A stretch of DNA of 64,000 nt from the NCBI GenBank assembly GCA_963700395.1, contig CAVOXI010000003.1, positions 124,001 through 188,000 of the forward strand. Reading direction: 5' to 3'. The notes beneath the pieces are model-generated. The model saw only the letters and a list, made by a program, of their open reading frames with translations, was not told the DNA's origin and ran no database searches. Source of the DNA: Prado023 sp963700395. GTDB taxonomy: Bacteria; Actinomycetota; Actinomycetes; S36-B12; CAIYMF01. This document shows positions 1-8,218 of the stretch, in pieces; the first letter of the stretch is position 1, and each line of letters begins with the position of its first letter. The position numbers and the translations under genes are program-made.

Positions 1-2
1 GC

Positions 3-446
3 GTGGTCAACGATGCCGAGGTCCACGGTGCCGCCGTCGTGACCGGCGAGGGCCTCGAGGTGGTGCTCACGCTGGGCACCGGGCTGGGGTGCGCGGTGTT
101 CGACGACGGGAGCCTCGCGCCCAAGATCGAGCTCTCGCGCTCACCTGTGCGCAAGGGCGTGATCTACGACGAGTGGGTCGGCGACCGGGCGCGGCGCGAG
201 CTGGGTGCGAAGCGGTGGTCGCGGCGCGTGCGCAAGGCCGTGGACGGGCTGCGCCCCATGTTCGTGTGGGATCGGCTCTACGTCGGCGGCGGCAATGCCA
301 GGCGCCTCACCCTGGAGCTCGGCGACGACGTCACGATCGTGCCCAACGAGGCGGGGATCTCCGGAGGGATCCGCCTGTGGGAACTGGGCCACGGGAGCGT
401 CAGCCACCCCGAGGACGAGTTGCGCGACGGTCCGCACGAGGGCTGA
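3..446 (+). CDS. ROK-family sugar kinase, polyphosphate-glucokinase-like (5' truncated by window edge)
   Basis: The visible 147 residues are the C-terminal half of a ROK kinase, expected to phosphorylate glucose in the cytoplasm using polyphosphate and/or ATP. The first codons read VVNDA, matching the catalytic-Asp segment of ROK kinases, so the N-terminus lies outside the window and the GTG at position 3 is not a true start. Seen next are the glycine-rich phosphate loop (LTLGTGLGCAVFDDG), the segment GAKRWSRRVRK and LYVGGGNARRL, then GGIRLWELG near the end. These match polyphosphate glucokinases (PpgK) rather than generic ROK repressors, and no HTH is visible in this part. The donor cannot be decided from the fragment. 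Confidence 0.8.
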   Translation: MVNDAEVHGAAVVTGEGLEVVLTLGTGLGCAVFDDGSLAPKIELSRSPVRKGVIYDEWVGDRARRELGAKRWSRRVRKAVDGLRPMFVWDRLYVGGGNARRLTLELGDDVTIVPNEAGISGGIRLWELGHGSVSHPEDELRDGPHEG

Positions 447-536
447 GGCTGCGCCAAGGACTCAACGCGTTGTCGGCTCGCTCGATCGGACCGACCGGAT
501 CGACGACCCCAACGCGCGCGGCACGCGCCCGGCTCT

Positions 537-566
537 GGTCCTACGACCAAGGTCCGATGGTGGACC
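537..566. promoter_or_regulatory. Pair of GGTC-type inverted repeats upstream of the secreted-protein gene
   Basis: Two adjacent inverted repeats are visible: GGTC-CTAC-GACC at 537-548 and GGTCC-(6)-GGACC at 551-566. They lie 57-86 bp before the start of the secreted protein at 623. They could be a regulator site, possibly for the NarL-type regulator encoded just downstream, but that link is only proximity. Confidence 0.25.
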
Positions 567-622
567 AGACCCGGGGCGCCACAGACTCATGGGTGTCCAG
601 CCACCACACAGGAGGTCCACCC

Positions 623-1026
623 ATGAACACCACCATCAGACGCCTCGGCTCCACCGCCCTCGCCGTCCTCATGATCGGCGGGCTCACCGCCACTGCCCCG
701 GCCTCAGCCAAGGGCGGCAACGACGGGCGCGTCATCGTCCGCGGTGACTGCTCGGCGAGAACGGACTGGAAGCTCAAGGCGAAGCCGGATGACGGCCGAT
801 CGAGGTCGAGTTCGAGGTCGACTCCAATCGGGACGGGCAGCGCTGGAACTACACCCTGCGCTCGGACGGGGCCGTGTTCGCCTCCGGGCGCCGGACCACC
901 ACCGCGCCGAGCGGCTCCTTCAGCGTCGAGCGCCGGACGACCGACAGGGCCGGAACCCAGCGGATCTCGGCAACGGCGCGCAACTCCCGCACCGGCGAGG
1001 TCTGCCGCGCGACGCTGACGGTCTAG
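623..1026 (+). pseudogene. Small secreted protein, frameshifted
   Basis: The start ATG at 623 follows a strong ribosome site (AGGAGG at 610-615). Residues 1-30 form a signal peptide: Arg near the N-terminus, a hydrophobic core (LAVLMIGGLTATAP) and an ASA-type cleavage site. The mature part begins KGGNDGRVIVRGDCS. At about 798 the reading frame moves by one base. In the new frame the protein continues sensibly as IEVEFEVDSNRDGQRWNYTL and ends TGEVCRATLTV at the TAG at 1024. The joined protein would be about 133 residues with two Cys that could form a disulfide. Function unknown; it resembles small exported proteins of actinobacteria. One missing base explains the break, so a sequencing error is as likely as real decay. 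Confidence 0.6.
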
Positions 1027-1070
1027 GTGTGACGCCACCTCCAGGACGGTCACGCACCCACAATGGGCGC

Positions 1071-2334
1071 GTGACCGTCCGACGCGAGGTGGCCGTCTCA
1101 GCGCTGCTGAGCACGGTCGCCGCCGCCTGTATCGGCGTCGGCAGCTTCTGGGCCGCACGCACCGCGGCCACCGATGAGGCCGTCCACCAGGCCGAGCAGG
1201 CCACCGAACTGCTCGCGGCGGCCGTCATCGAGCCGGCCATCACCCCCGGCCTGGTCCGCGGCGGATCCGGACGCGATCGACGACTTCGATCGTGTCATCG
1301 GGTCCTCCGTGCTCAGCGACCAGATCGTCGCCGCCAAGATCTGGCGTGACGACGGGACGGTCCTGTACTCCGACGATCTCGAGGGGGTCGGCTCGCAGTT
1401 CCCGCTGGCCGCGGACCAGCAGGAGGTGTTCGCCACCGGTGAGTCGCACGCCGAGGTCTCGGACCTCTCCGAGGAGGAGAACGCCGACCAGTCGGACTTC
1501 GAGGCGCTGCTCGAGGTCTACGTCGCCATCGAGGATCCCGGCGGTGCGCGGCTGCTGTTCGAGACCTACCAGTCCACCGCCGGGATCGACGCGACCACGC
1601 AGCGGATCCTGCGCGCGTTCGCCCCCGTGGTGCTCGGCGGGCTGCTGCTCTTCGGGCTGGTGCAGGCCCTGCTCAGCTGGCGCCTGGCCCGGCGGCTGCA
1701 GGGCAGCCAGGACGAGCGCGAGCGCCTGCTCGCACGGTCCCTGGCCACCTCCGACCACGAGCGCCGCACCATCGCCGCGGACCTCCACGACGGGGTGGTC
1801 CAGGACCTCGTGGGAGTCACCTACTCCCTCGACGCCGTCGCGTCCGACGACGCCGCACACGCCCACGAGCTTGCGGCGGCGGCGGCATCCACGCGGCGCA
1901 GCGTCCGCAGCCTGCGCTCGCTGCTGGTCGAGATCTACCCACCCAACCTGAGACAGGTGGGGCTCGCGGGGGCCGTGGCGGATCTGGTGGCGGCGGGGCC
2001 GTCCGACGTCGAGGTCGAGGTGCGCATCGACCCGGGGATCGCGCTGCCCGAGCGCACCCAGGAGGCCGTCTACCGCACGATCCGCGAGGCCCTGTCGAAC
2101 GTGCGCCGGCACGCCCGAGCCTCCCACGCTGTCGTCCAGGTGGAGTGTCCCTCTCCCGGCTCCGTCGAGGTGACGATCACCGACGACGGTGCCGGCTTCG
2201 ACCCGGGCGGCGTCGAGCCAGGGCACGTCGGCCTGCGCCTCCTGTCCGACCTCGCGCACTCGCTGGAGGGCACGCTCACCGTCGACTCTGCGCCGGGATC
2301 GGGGACGAGGGTGCGGATGGTGGTCCCCCGATGA
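1071..2334 (+). pseudogene. NarL-type sensor histidine kinase (HisKA_3), frameshifted near 1260
   Basis: Membrane sensor kinase that would autophosphorylate on His and pass phosphate to the regulator that follows. From GTG 1071 there is an N-terminal membrane segment (VAVSALLSTVAAACIGVGSF), then an extracytoplasmic region, a second membrane helix near 1615-1680, and the HisKA_3 motif around the phospho-His in RRTIAADLHDGVVQDL (residue about 238). A HATPase_c domain follows (ALSNVRRHA, ITDDGAGFD, GLRLLSDLA, GSGTRVRMVVP). At about 1260 the frame changes: GLVRG is read upstream and ADPDAIDDFDRV downstream, needing one base removed or two added. The stop codon overlaps the regulator start (ATGA), which indicates translational coupling. 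The rest of the kinase is intact. Confidence 0.85.
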
Positions 2335-3041
2335 CCGACGGCCGGGATCCTGGGACGGCGACGATTCGCGTCCTGGTCGTCGACGACCACGAGGTCGTGC
2401 GCGCGGGCCTTCGGATGCTCCTGGGTCGGGCGGCCGGGATCGAGGTCGTCGGGGAGGCTGCGGACGGCGCCGCAGCACTGGAGTCGGTCGCCCGCTCAGC
2501 GCCCGACGTGGTCCTCATGGACCTGTCCATGCCGGGGATGGACGGGGTCGAGGCCACGGCACGCCTGGCCGCCGACCACCCCCTGGTGAGGGTGGTCGTC
2601 CTGACGACCTTCGCCGACCGGGACCACGTGACCAGGGCGATCGACGCTGGGGCCGTGGGCTTCATGCTCAAGGACGCCGATCCGGGTGCCCTGGCCGCCG
2701 CGGTGCGATCAGCAGCCCGCGGCGAAGCACCCTTGGACCCGCGGGCCGCGCTGGCCCTCATCGACCGTCGCCGCGACCCGACCGACACCACCGCTGCCGG
2801 GCAGGCCGCCTCCGCCGTCACTGCCACCGGCGGCAACGAGCCGTCCCTGACTGCGCGGGAGTGGGAGGTGCTCGCGCTCGTCGGCGAGGGCCTCAGCAAC
2901 CGCCTCATAGCCCGCCGGCTGGGGATCGCCGAGAAGACCGTCAAGGCGCACCTCACCAGCATCTTCGCCCAGATCGGCGTGACCGACCGGGTCCAGGCGG
3001 CCCTGTGGTGGTCGCGTCGCGGGAGCCCGGAGCCGGCCTAG
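2331..3041 (+). CDS. LuxR/NarL-family response regulator
   Basis: A 236-residue DNA-binding regulator, partner of the upstream histidine kinase. The receiver domain (residues 12-130) has the acidic pair in VLVVDDHEVV (D18, D19), the phospho-acceptor in LMDLSMPGMDG (D64), and the switch and Lys region (VLTTF, FMLKDADP). An Ala-rich linker leads to a C-terminal LuxR HTH at about 165-225 (SLTAREWEVLALVGEGLSN, EKTVKAHLTSIFAQIGV). The start ATG overlaps the kinase stop. Target genes are not evident. The inverted repeats upstream of the neighbouring secreted-protein gene are a possible site. Confidence 0.92.
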   Translation: MTDGRDPGTATIRVLVVDDHEVVRAGLRMLLGRAAGIEVVGEAADGAAALESVARSAPDVVLMDLSMPGMDGVEATARLAADHPLVRVVVLTTFADRDHVTRAIDAGAVGFMLKDADPGALAAAVRSAARGEAPLDPRAALALIDRRRDPTDTTAAGQAASAVTATGGNEPSLTAREWEVLALVGEGLSNRLIARRLGIAEKTVKAHLTSIFAQIGVTDRVQAALWWSRRGSPEPA

Positions 3042-3092
3042 CCAGCGCGCCGCCCGAGCCCGCGCTTGAGTCCCCGCTCCCGCGCGCTCCGA

Positions 3093-3737
3093 TCAGCCGC
3101 CCACGGACTTCAGCGCCTTGCGGCGCACCCGGTCGGTGAGCGCCACAGCGCCCACGCGCTCAGCATCGAGCAGGCGTGAGAGGGAACCGGGCACGGCCGG
3201 GGGAAGCACCTCCGCCACCGTCACGTCGTGCGCCGGGGCCACGTCGGCGACCACCTCGTCCCCGGCGCTCACCGCACCCGGGGAGACCACCCGGGCGTAG
3301 GCACCCGGCGCTCGGTGCTGCGTGAAGCGCCTGACCCAGTGCGGCTCGTCCATGCGATGCGCGAACGTGACGCACGGGGTTCGTGGGCCGGTGACCTCGA
3401 CGACCAGCCCCGAGTCCCCGATGCGCAGCCGCTGGCCGATCCGGGTCGCGCTGAGGTCGATCCCCGACGTCCGCAGGTTCTCCCCGAAGAGCCCTGGGGG
3501 GATCTCACGGCTGAGCTCGTCCGCCCACCAGTCGGCGTCCTCATCGGCGTAGAGGTAGACCGCCTGGTCCTCTCCGCCGTGGTGCTCGGTGTCGGCCTGC
3601 TGGTCCCCGGTCAGGCCGAGTGGCCCCACGCGGACCGGGCCCGGGATCGCGCGCTTGTCGATCGCCGTCGTCCCGTCCGGGTTGGTCGGCTCGGGACGCA
3701 GGGCATGCAGCACGCACACGGCGCTGATATGGGCCAT
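3093..3737 (-). CDS. MOSC domain-containing protein
   Basis: A 214-residue MOSC (molybdenum cofactor sulfurase C-terminal) protein. The family is thought to bind sulfur or carry reduced N-hydroxylated groups with a pterin-molybdenum cofactor. Visible family features are GDQQADTEHHGGEDQAVYLY, the segment LFGENLRTSGID, and GPRTPCVTFAHRMD with the conserved Cys. C-terminal residues are Val/Leu-rich as in YiiM-like MOSC proteins. The ATG at 3737 is preferred because the minus strand has a TACGCT -10 box with six bases to the ATG, suggesting a leaderless message. It is transcribed convergently to the regulator at 2331. No molybdopterin genes are nearby. Confidence 0.88.
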   Translation of the reverse strand: MAHISAVCVLHALRPEPTNPDGTTAIDKRAIPGPVRVGPLGLTGDQQADTEHHGGEDQAVYLYADEDADWWADELSREIPPGLFGENLRTSGIDLSATRIGQRLRIGDSGLVVEVTGPRTPCVTFAHRMDEPHWVRRFTQHRAPGAYARVVSPGAVSAGDEVVADVAPAHDVTVAEVLPPAVPGSLSRLLDAERVGAVALTDRVRRKALKSVGG

Positions 3738-3743
3738 CCCGGC

Positions 3744-3749
3744 AGCGTA
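3744..3749 (-). promoter_or_regulatory. -10 box of MOSC gene, leaderless spacing
   Basis: On the minus strand TACGCT sits six bases before ATG 3737, the spacing of actinobacterial leaderless promoters. No ribosome site precedes the ATG. Confidence 0.5.
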
Positions 3750-3864
3750 GTGCGCTGCACTGCCGGGGTCGCCACCTCGAGGAGCCGGAGCCGGGGGCGC
3801 CCCGCACACCTCGACCGCCCCACCTGGCCCGCCCGTCCCCGACGGCCACGTCGTCGGGGCTCGG

Positions 3865-4497
3865 TCAGGTCCGGCCGCCCACGCCCCAGCGCTGGACGAA
3901 TGCCAGCACCTCATCGGACTGCTGGGCGGTCAGGCCGATCGCCTCCACCGGTGCGACCACCAGCATGGGGGCGGGAGGGTCACCGTAGGTGGACTCCCCG
4001 CGCAGCTCGGCTCCGAAGTCGTCGACCCACACCAGCGGGTGCCCGGGGAACGCGGCCTGCAGCCCCGCCACCTTCCAGTCGGCGGTGCGCAGTGGTTGCT
4101 GCCCGGCCAGCACCTTCGAGATCTCCAGGACCGGCAGCTCCGGGATGTCGCACAGCGCGGCGTTGCGCAGGACTGCGCGCTCCCAGGTCGTGGCCCAGAC
4201 GACGCACGCGCCGGCCGCGATCCAGCCGCGGACCATCCGACCGTGCGCCCGGTTGACCACCACCCCGTGGAGGACCGGCCCCGGGCGGTCGGGCAGCGAA
4301 CGGATGTAGGGGTGCTGCGGCCAGTTGTCCCGGTCGAGCTCGACGATGTGCAGCTCGAAGCCGTCGGGCAGGTTCTCGCGGGCGGTGATGTTCAGCACGC
4401 CGTCGAAGTCCAGCCCGACGACCGGCTGGCCGGGGTCCAACGCGGATGCCCAGCGGCTGATCGACCACGCCCACCTCCCCGGATCGTCGGGCCCCAC
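3865..4497 (-). CDS. HAD-like hydrolase domain protein
   Basis: About 210 residues. A HAD motif I-like sequence (VVGLDFDGVLN) lies near the N-terminus. A later ATTWE segment resembles motif II Thr/Ser, and WVDDFGAEL resembles the acidic motif IV. This pattern fits a small phosphatase or nucleotidase of the HAD superfamily, with no clear cap domain; the substrate cannot be told. The frame stays open further upstream into the start of the oxidoreductase on the other strand. The GTG at 4497 is a tentative start chosen because it precedes the conserved region by about 20 residues. The gene is divergent from the 4612 oxidoreductase. Confidence 0.65.
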   Translation of the reverse strand: MGPDDPGRWAWSISRWASALDPGQPVVGLDFDGVLNITARENLPDGFELHIVELDRDNWPQHPYIRSLPDRPGPVLHGVVVNRAHGRMVRGWIAAGACVVWATTWERAVLRNAALCDIPELPVLEISKVLAGQQPLRTADWKVAGLQAAFPGHPLVWVDDFGAELRGESTYGDPPAPMLVVAPVEAIGLTAQQSDEVLAFVQRWGVGGRT

Positions 4498-4611
4498 AGC
4501 CGACGCGGCTGCGCCCCCAGCCCGCGCACCGTGCGGCCCGTGCTGCCAGTTCGGCCACCATCCTGCTCCGCCCCCTGCCCGAATGCCAGAGGTCTTGGGC
4601 AGGATGGGCAC

Positions 4612-5541
4612 ATGGGCGCACGCCGACTGAGGGTGGGACTGATCGGGCTCGGGGACATCGCCGCCAAGGCGTACCTGCCGGTGCTGGCCGCCGACGCGGA
4701 CGTCGAGCCGGTCCTGATCACCCGTGACCCGGCCCGGCGCGCCGCGCTGCAGGCGACCTGGCGGGTCCCCGAGGGCTACGCGACGGTCGAGGACGCCCTG
4801 GCATCCGCCCCACCCCTCGACGCCGCCTTCGTCCACGCCGCCACGCAGGCGCACCCGGCGATCGCGGTCTCCCTGATCGATGCCGGGATACCGGCCTTCA
4901 TCGACAAGCCCCTGGCGCTCTCCGCCCTGGAGGCCGACGCCGTCGTCGCTCGCGCGCGGGCTGCCCGCGTCTCACTGGCGGTGTGCTTCAACCGGCGGTT
5001 CACCCCTGCCTACGCCGAGGTCGCCGGCTGGCCGGGGCTGGACACGGTCGTGCTGACCAAGAACCGCGTCGGGCTCGCCGACGACCCCCGGGTCGTGGTG
5101 TTCGACGACTTCGTCCACGTGGTCGACACGCTGCGCTTCCTGGTGGCACCCGACCCCGACGACATCCAGGTCGTGGCCCGCCCGGGCGCCCACGGCACGC
5201 TCGCCCGCGTGGCCATCACGCTGCGGCAGGGCGGGCGGCTCGGCGTCGGGATCATGGACCGCGACAGCGGGCAGACCGTCGAGATCCTCGAGGCGATGGC
5301 TCCCGGTCGCGCCCGCCGGGTCACGGACCTGGTGGACGTGGTCGACAAGGTGGGCGGCGCGGCCCAGCACCGCCAGCCCGACAACTGGGCGTCGGTGGCG
5401 CAGCAGCGCGGGTTCACCGCGATGGTCTCGACGCTCCTGGACTCCGTGCGAGCCGGGGAGGTGCTCGACGGTGATGACGCCCTGGCCACGCACCTGCTGT
5501 GCGAGGAGATCCTGGCCCAGGCGCTCGACCAGCTGACCTGA
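4612..5541 (+). CDS. Gfo/Idh/MocA-family NAD(P)-dependent oxidoreductase
   Basis: A 309-residue soluble dehydrogenase. The Rossmann fold begins at once: LRVGLIGLGDIAAKAYLPVL carries the GxGxxA dinucleotide motif. The second family signature is FIDKPLAL, with the Lys of the EKP-like motif. The C-terminal substrate domain includes CFNRRFTP and DDFVHVVDTLRFL; the latter matches the HxxD region. Related enzymes act on sugars, inositols or other hydroxy acids, and nothing local defines the substrate. ATG 4612 is the only start that includes the whole Rossmann strand. It ends 5 bp from the stop of the convergent FAD oxidase. Confidence 0.88.
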   Translation: MGARRLRVGLIGLGDIAAKAYLPVLAADADVEPVLITRDPARRAALQATWRVPEGYATVEDALASAPPLDAAFVHAATQAHPAIAVSLIDAGIPAFIDKPLALSALEADAVVARARAARVSLAVCFNRRFTPAYAEVAGWPGLDTVVLTKNRVGLADDPRVVVFDDFVHVVDTLRFLVAPDPDDIQVVARPGAHGTLARVAITLRQGGRLGVGIMDRDSGQTVEILEAMAPGRARRVTDLVDVVDKVGGAAQHRQPDNWASVAQQRGFTAMVSTLLDSVRAGEVLDGDDALATHLLCEEILAQALDQLT

Positions 5542-5545
5542 GGCG

Positions 5546-6858
5546 TCAGGGCGCGCCGAACACCTCGGCGAAGATGGTCGTTGAGGAACACGCCGTCGGG
5601 GTCGAGGTCCTGGCGCAGGGCCGCCACCTGCGGCGAAGCGCGGGTAGAGGCCGTCGAAGTCAGCGGCGCCGAGGGGGTGCATCTTGCCCCAGTGCGGGCG
5701 GCCCGCGACGCCCGCGCAGATCCGTGCGAACTCGGCGAAGTACTCCTCGTGGGCCATCCCCACGTACTGGTGGATCGCGACGTACGCGTTCTCGCGCTCG
5801 TACCCCGTGGACAGCCAGAGGTCGTCCGCGGCCGCGAAGCGGACCTCCACGGGGAACGCCGGCCCGACCGGGAGCCGCCGCGCCAGGTCGCCGACCGACG
5901 CCAGCACCTCGGGCAGCGCCTCGCGCGGAACTGCGTACTCGCTCTCCAGGAACCGGACGCTGCGGGTCGTCGCGAACATCCGGAACGACGCATCCGAGGA
6001 CTCCCGGCGGCTCATCACCCGGCCGACCAGCCGGTGCAGGCCAGGCAGCTGATCGGGCCTGCGGCGGGCGATCCGGCACATCGCGGCCAGCGCCGCGTTC
6101 TCCACGAGCACGTCCTCGACGTAGTGCCGCGCGGGTGACAGCGGTGACGTCGCCTCGCCCGGGCCCATCCGTCGCGACGACTTGCTCTGCGCCACGTCAC
6201 TGAGGGGGAACCAGAAGAACTCGAAGTGGTCCGCCTCGAGCCGCGTGGGCAGCTCCTCCATGACCCGCTCGTAGGAGTCCGGTGCGACGACCTGGTGCAG
6301 CCCGAACGCGGGCACCGTCCGCAGGGCGACCTCGGTCACGACCCCGAACGCCCCCAGCCCGACGAGCGCCGCGTGGAAGAGGTCGGGATCGGTGTCCAGG
6401 GAGCACCGCACCTCATCCCCGCTGGCCGTCACCAACGTGAACGCCTCGACCTGGGCGGCCAGCCCGCCGAAGGAGGCGCCCGTGCCGTGCGTGCCCGTGC
6501 TGATCGCCCCGGCGATGGTCTGCCGGTCGATGTCCCCGAGGTTCGCCACTGCGCGGCCGATCCCGTCGAGCACCAGGTTCAGCGCGTGCAGTGGGGTGCC
6601 GGCGCCGACCGTCACGACGTCGCCGTCGACTCCGCGGATCCCGCTGAACGCGCCCAGGTCCAGGCTGACGCCGTCCGTGGCGCACAGGGGCGTGAACGAG
6701 TGCCGTGACCCGGCGGGCCGCACGCCGCGCCCGGCTGCACGTGCGCGGGCCAGCACGTGCCGCAGGTCAGCGAGGTCGATCGGGCGCACGACCTCGACCG
6801 GCTGCCACATCACGTTGCCCGACCAGTTGCGCGTGCCCTCGATCGTCACGCCGGTCAT
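5546..6858 (-). pseudogene. FAD-linked D-arabinono-1,4-lactone oxidase family protein, two frameshifts near the 3' end
   Basis: VAO-type flavoprotein that would oxidise a sugar-1,4-lactone (D-arabinono- or L-gulono-lactone). The FAD_binding_4 domain starts at once (NWSGNVMWQPVEVVRP) with GVRPAGSRHSFTPL, and GTHGTGASFGGLA carries the FAD-contact glycines. The ALO C-terminal domain has HWGKMHPLGAADFDGLYPRF. Around 5640 the frame moves so that the next residues are QVAALRQDLDPDGVFLNDH. Around 5577 it moves again to end IFAEVFGAP at the stop 5546-5548. All conserved blocks are present, so two one-base sequence errors are plausible. It is divergent from the aldolase at 6883, and this pairing recurs in actinobacteria as far as I recall. 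Confidence 0.85.
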
Positions 6859-6869
6859 GGTCCCACGGG

Positions 6870-6875
6870 TATGGT
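6870..6875 (+). promoter_or_regulatory. -10 box TATGGT of the aldolase gene, leaderless spacing
   Basis: TATGGT at 6870-6875 is followed by seven bases and then GTG 6883. This argues that the GTG, not the ATG inside the box at 6871, is the real start. The divergent FAD oxidase starts only 12-24 bp away, so the two promoters must overlap. Confidence 0.55.
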
Positions 6876-6882
6876 GCGGCGC

Positions 6883-8100
6883 GTGGAGAACCCCACCGCG
6901 TTGAAGGCGCGCTACGACGGCGCGGTCAGCGGGCTGCCCGCACCCTTGGCCATCCTCGATGTCGCTGCCGTGCACGCCAACGCCGCGGACCTCGTGCGGC
7001 GGGCGCACGGGACGCCCATCCGGCTGGCGACCAAGAGCCTGCGTGTCCGGTCGATGATCGAGCAGGTCGTGGCGCTGCCGGGCTACTCCGGGCTGCTCGG
7101 CTACTCGCTGCCGGAGGCGCTGTTCCTGTTCCGGGCCGGGTCGTCCGACGACATCGTCGTGGCCTACCCGACGGTCGACACCGCAGCGATCGCCGACCTC
7201 GCGGGCGACGACCAAGCGGCCGCGGCGATCACCCTCATGGTGGACTGCGTCGAGCACCTGGACCTGATCGAGTCCGCCGCCGGCCGGACGCCGGAGCGCC
7301 CGGCGCCCCAGGTCAGGGTGGCCATCGACGTGGACGCCTCCTACCGGCCACGCGGGTCGGCCCGGCTCCACCTCGGCGTGCGTCGCTCCCCCGTCCGCAC
7401 CCCCGCGCAGGCAGCAGCACTCGCGCGCGAGATCCAGCGCCGCCCCGGGCTGAAGCTCGACGGCGTGATGGCCTACGAGGCGCAGATCGCCGGGGTGGGC
7501 GATCGGCCCCCCGGCGCCCGTGCCAAGGGGGCTGCGATCCGGGCGATGCAGGGGCGATCAGCGGCCGAGCTCGCGGTGCGGCGGGCGGAGGTCGTGGGTG
7601 CGGTGCGCGATGTGGCCGAGCTCCGTTTCGTCAACGGAGGCGGCACGGGCAGCCTCGAGGGGACGAGCGCCGAGCCCGCCGTCACGGAGGTCGCGGCCGG
7701 GAGCGGGGTCTTCGGTCCCCACCTGTTCGACACGTACTCCGCCTTCCGGCCGATCCCGGCGGCGCTGTTCGCCCTGCCCGTGGTCCGCCGACCCGCCCCG
7801 GGCTGGGTCACGCTGTTCAGCGGCGGCTACCTCGCCTCGGGGCCGGCCGACGCCCAGCGGCTCCCCGTCATCCACCTCCCCGAGGGGCTGGCCCTGAGCG
7901 GAACCGAGGGTGCCGGCGAGGTCCAGACCCCGGTCCACGGGGCGGCCGCCGACCTGCTGAGGATCGGCGACCTCGTGTGGTTGCGGCACGCGAAGGCCGG
8001 GGAGCTGGCGGAGCGGTTCACCCGGTTCCACCTCGTCGAGGGTGACCGCGTCATCGGTGAGGCCCTGACCTACCGCGGCGAGGGCCGGTCGTTCGGCTGA
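6883..8100 (+). CDS. PLP-dependent amino acid deaminase/aldolase (D-threonine/D-serine aldolase-like)
   Basis: About 405 residues, an alanine-racemase-fold type III PLP enzyme related to D-threonine aldolase and D-serine dehydratase. Near the N-terminus APLAILDVAAVHANAADL leads to the PLP-Lys segment PIRLATKSLRVRSM. Later parts include VAYPTVDTAAIADL, VRVAIDVDASYR, GVMAYEAQIAGV and FVNGGGTGSLEG, the phosphate-binding glycines. The C-terminal domain has the VSR-like segment and a DLVWLRHAKAGELAERF region expected to hold the metal-binding His/Cys pair; the His is present. The start is set at GTG 6883 from the leaderless promoter. ATG 6871 would add four residues. Confidence 0.85.
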   Translation: MENPTALKARYDGAVSGLPAPLAILDVAAVHANAADLVRRAHGTPIRLATKSLRVRSMIEQVVALPGYSGLLGYSLPEALFLFRAGSSDDIVVAYPTVDTAAIADLAGDDQAAAAITLMVDCVEHLDLIESAAGRTPERPAPQVRVAIDVDASYRPRGSARLHLGVRRSPVRTPAQAAALAREIQRRPGLKLDGVMAYEAQIAGVGDRPPGARAKGAAIRAMQGRSAAELAVRRAEVVGAVRDVAELRFVNGGGTGSLEGTSAEPAVTEVAAGSGVFGPHLFDTYSAFRPIPAALFALPVVRRPAPGWVTLFSGGYLASGPADAQRLPVIHLPEGLALSGTEGAGEVQTPVHGAAADLLRIGDLVWLRHAKAGELAERFTRFHLVEGDRVIGEALTYRGEGRSFG

Positions 8101-8218
8101 CGGCCGCGCGGGCGGGGCGAGGCCGGGTCCACCGTCGCGCTCGACCGCCCTCCCCCTGCTACGCCCATGCCGCCCGACCGCCCATCCCGATGGCATCCGC
8201 GCACCTGATACTGGGTCA

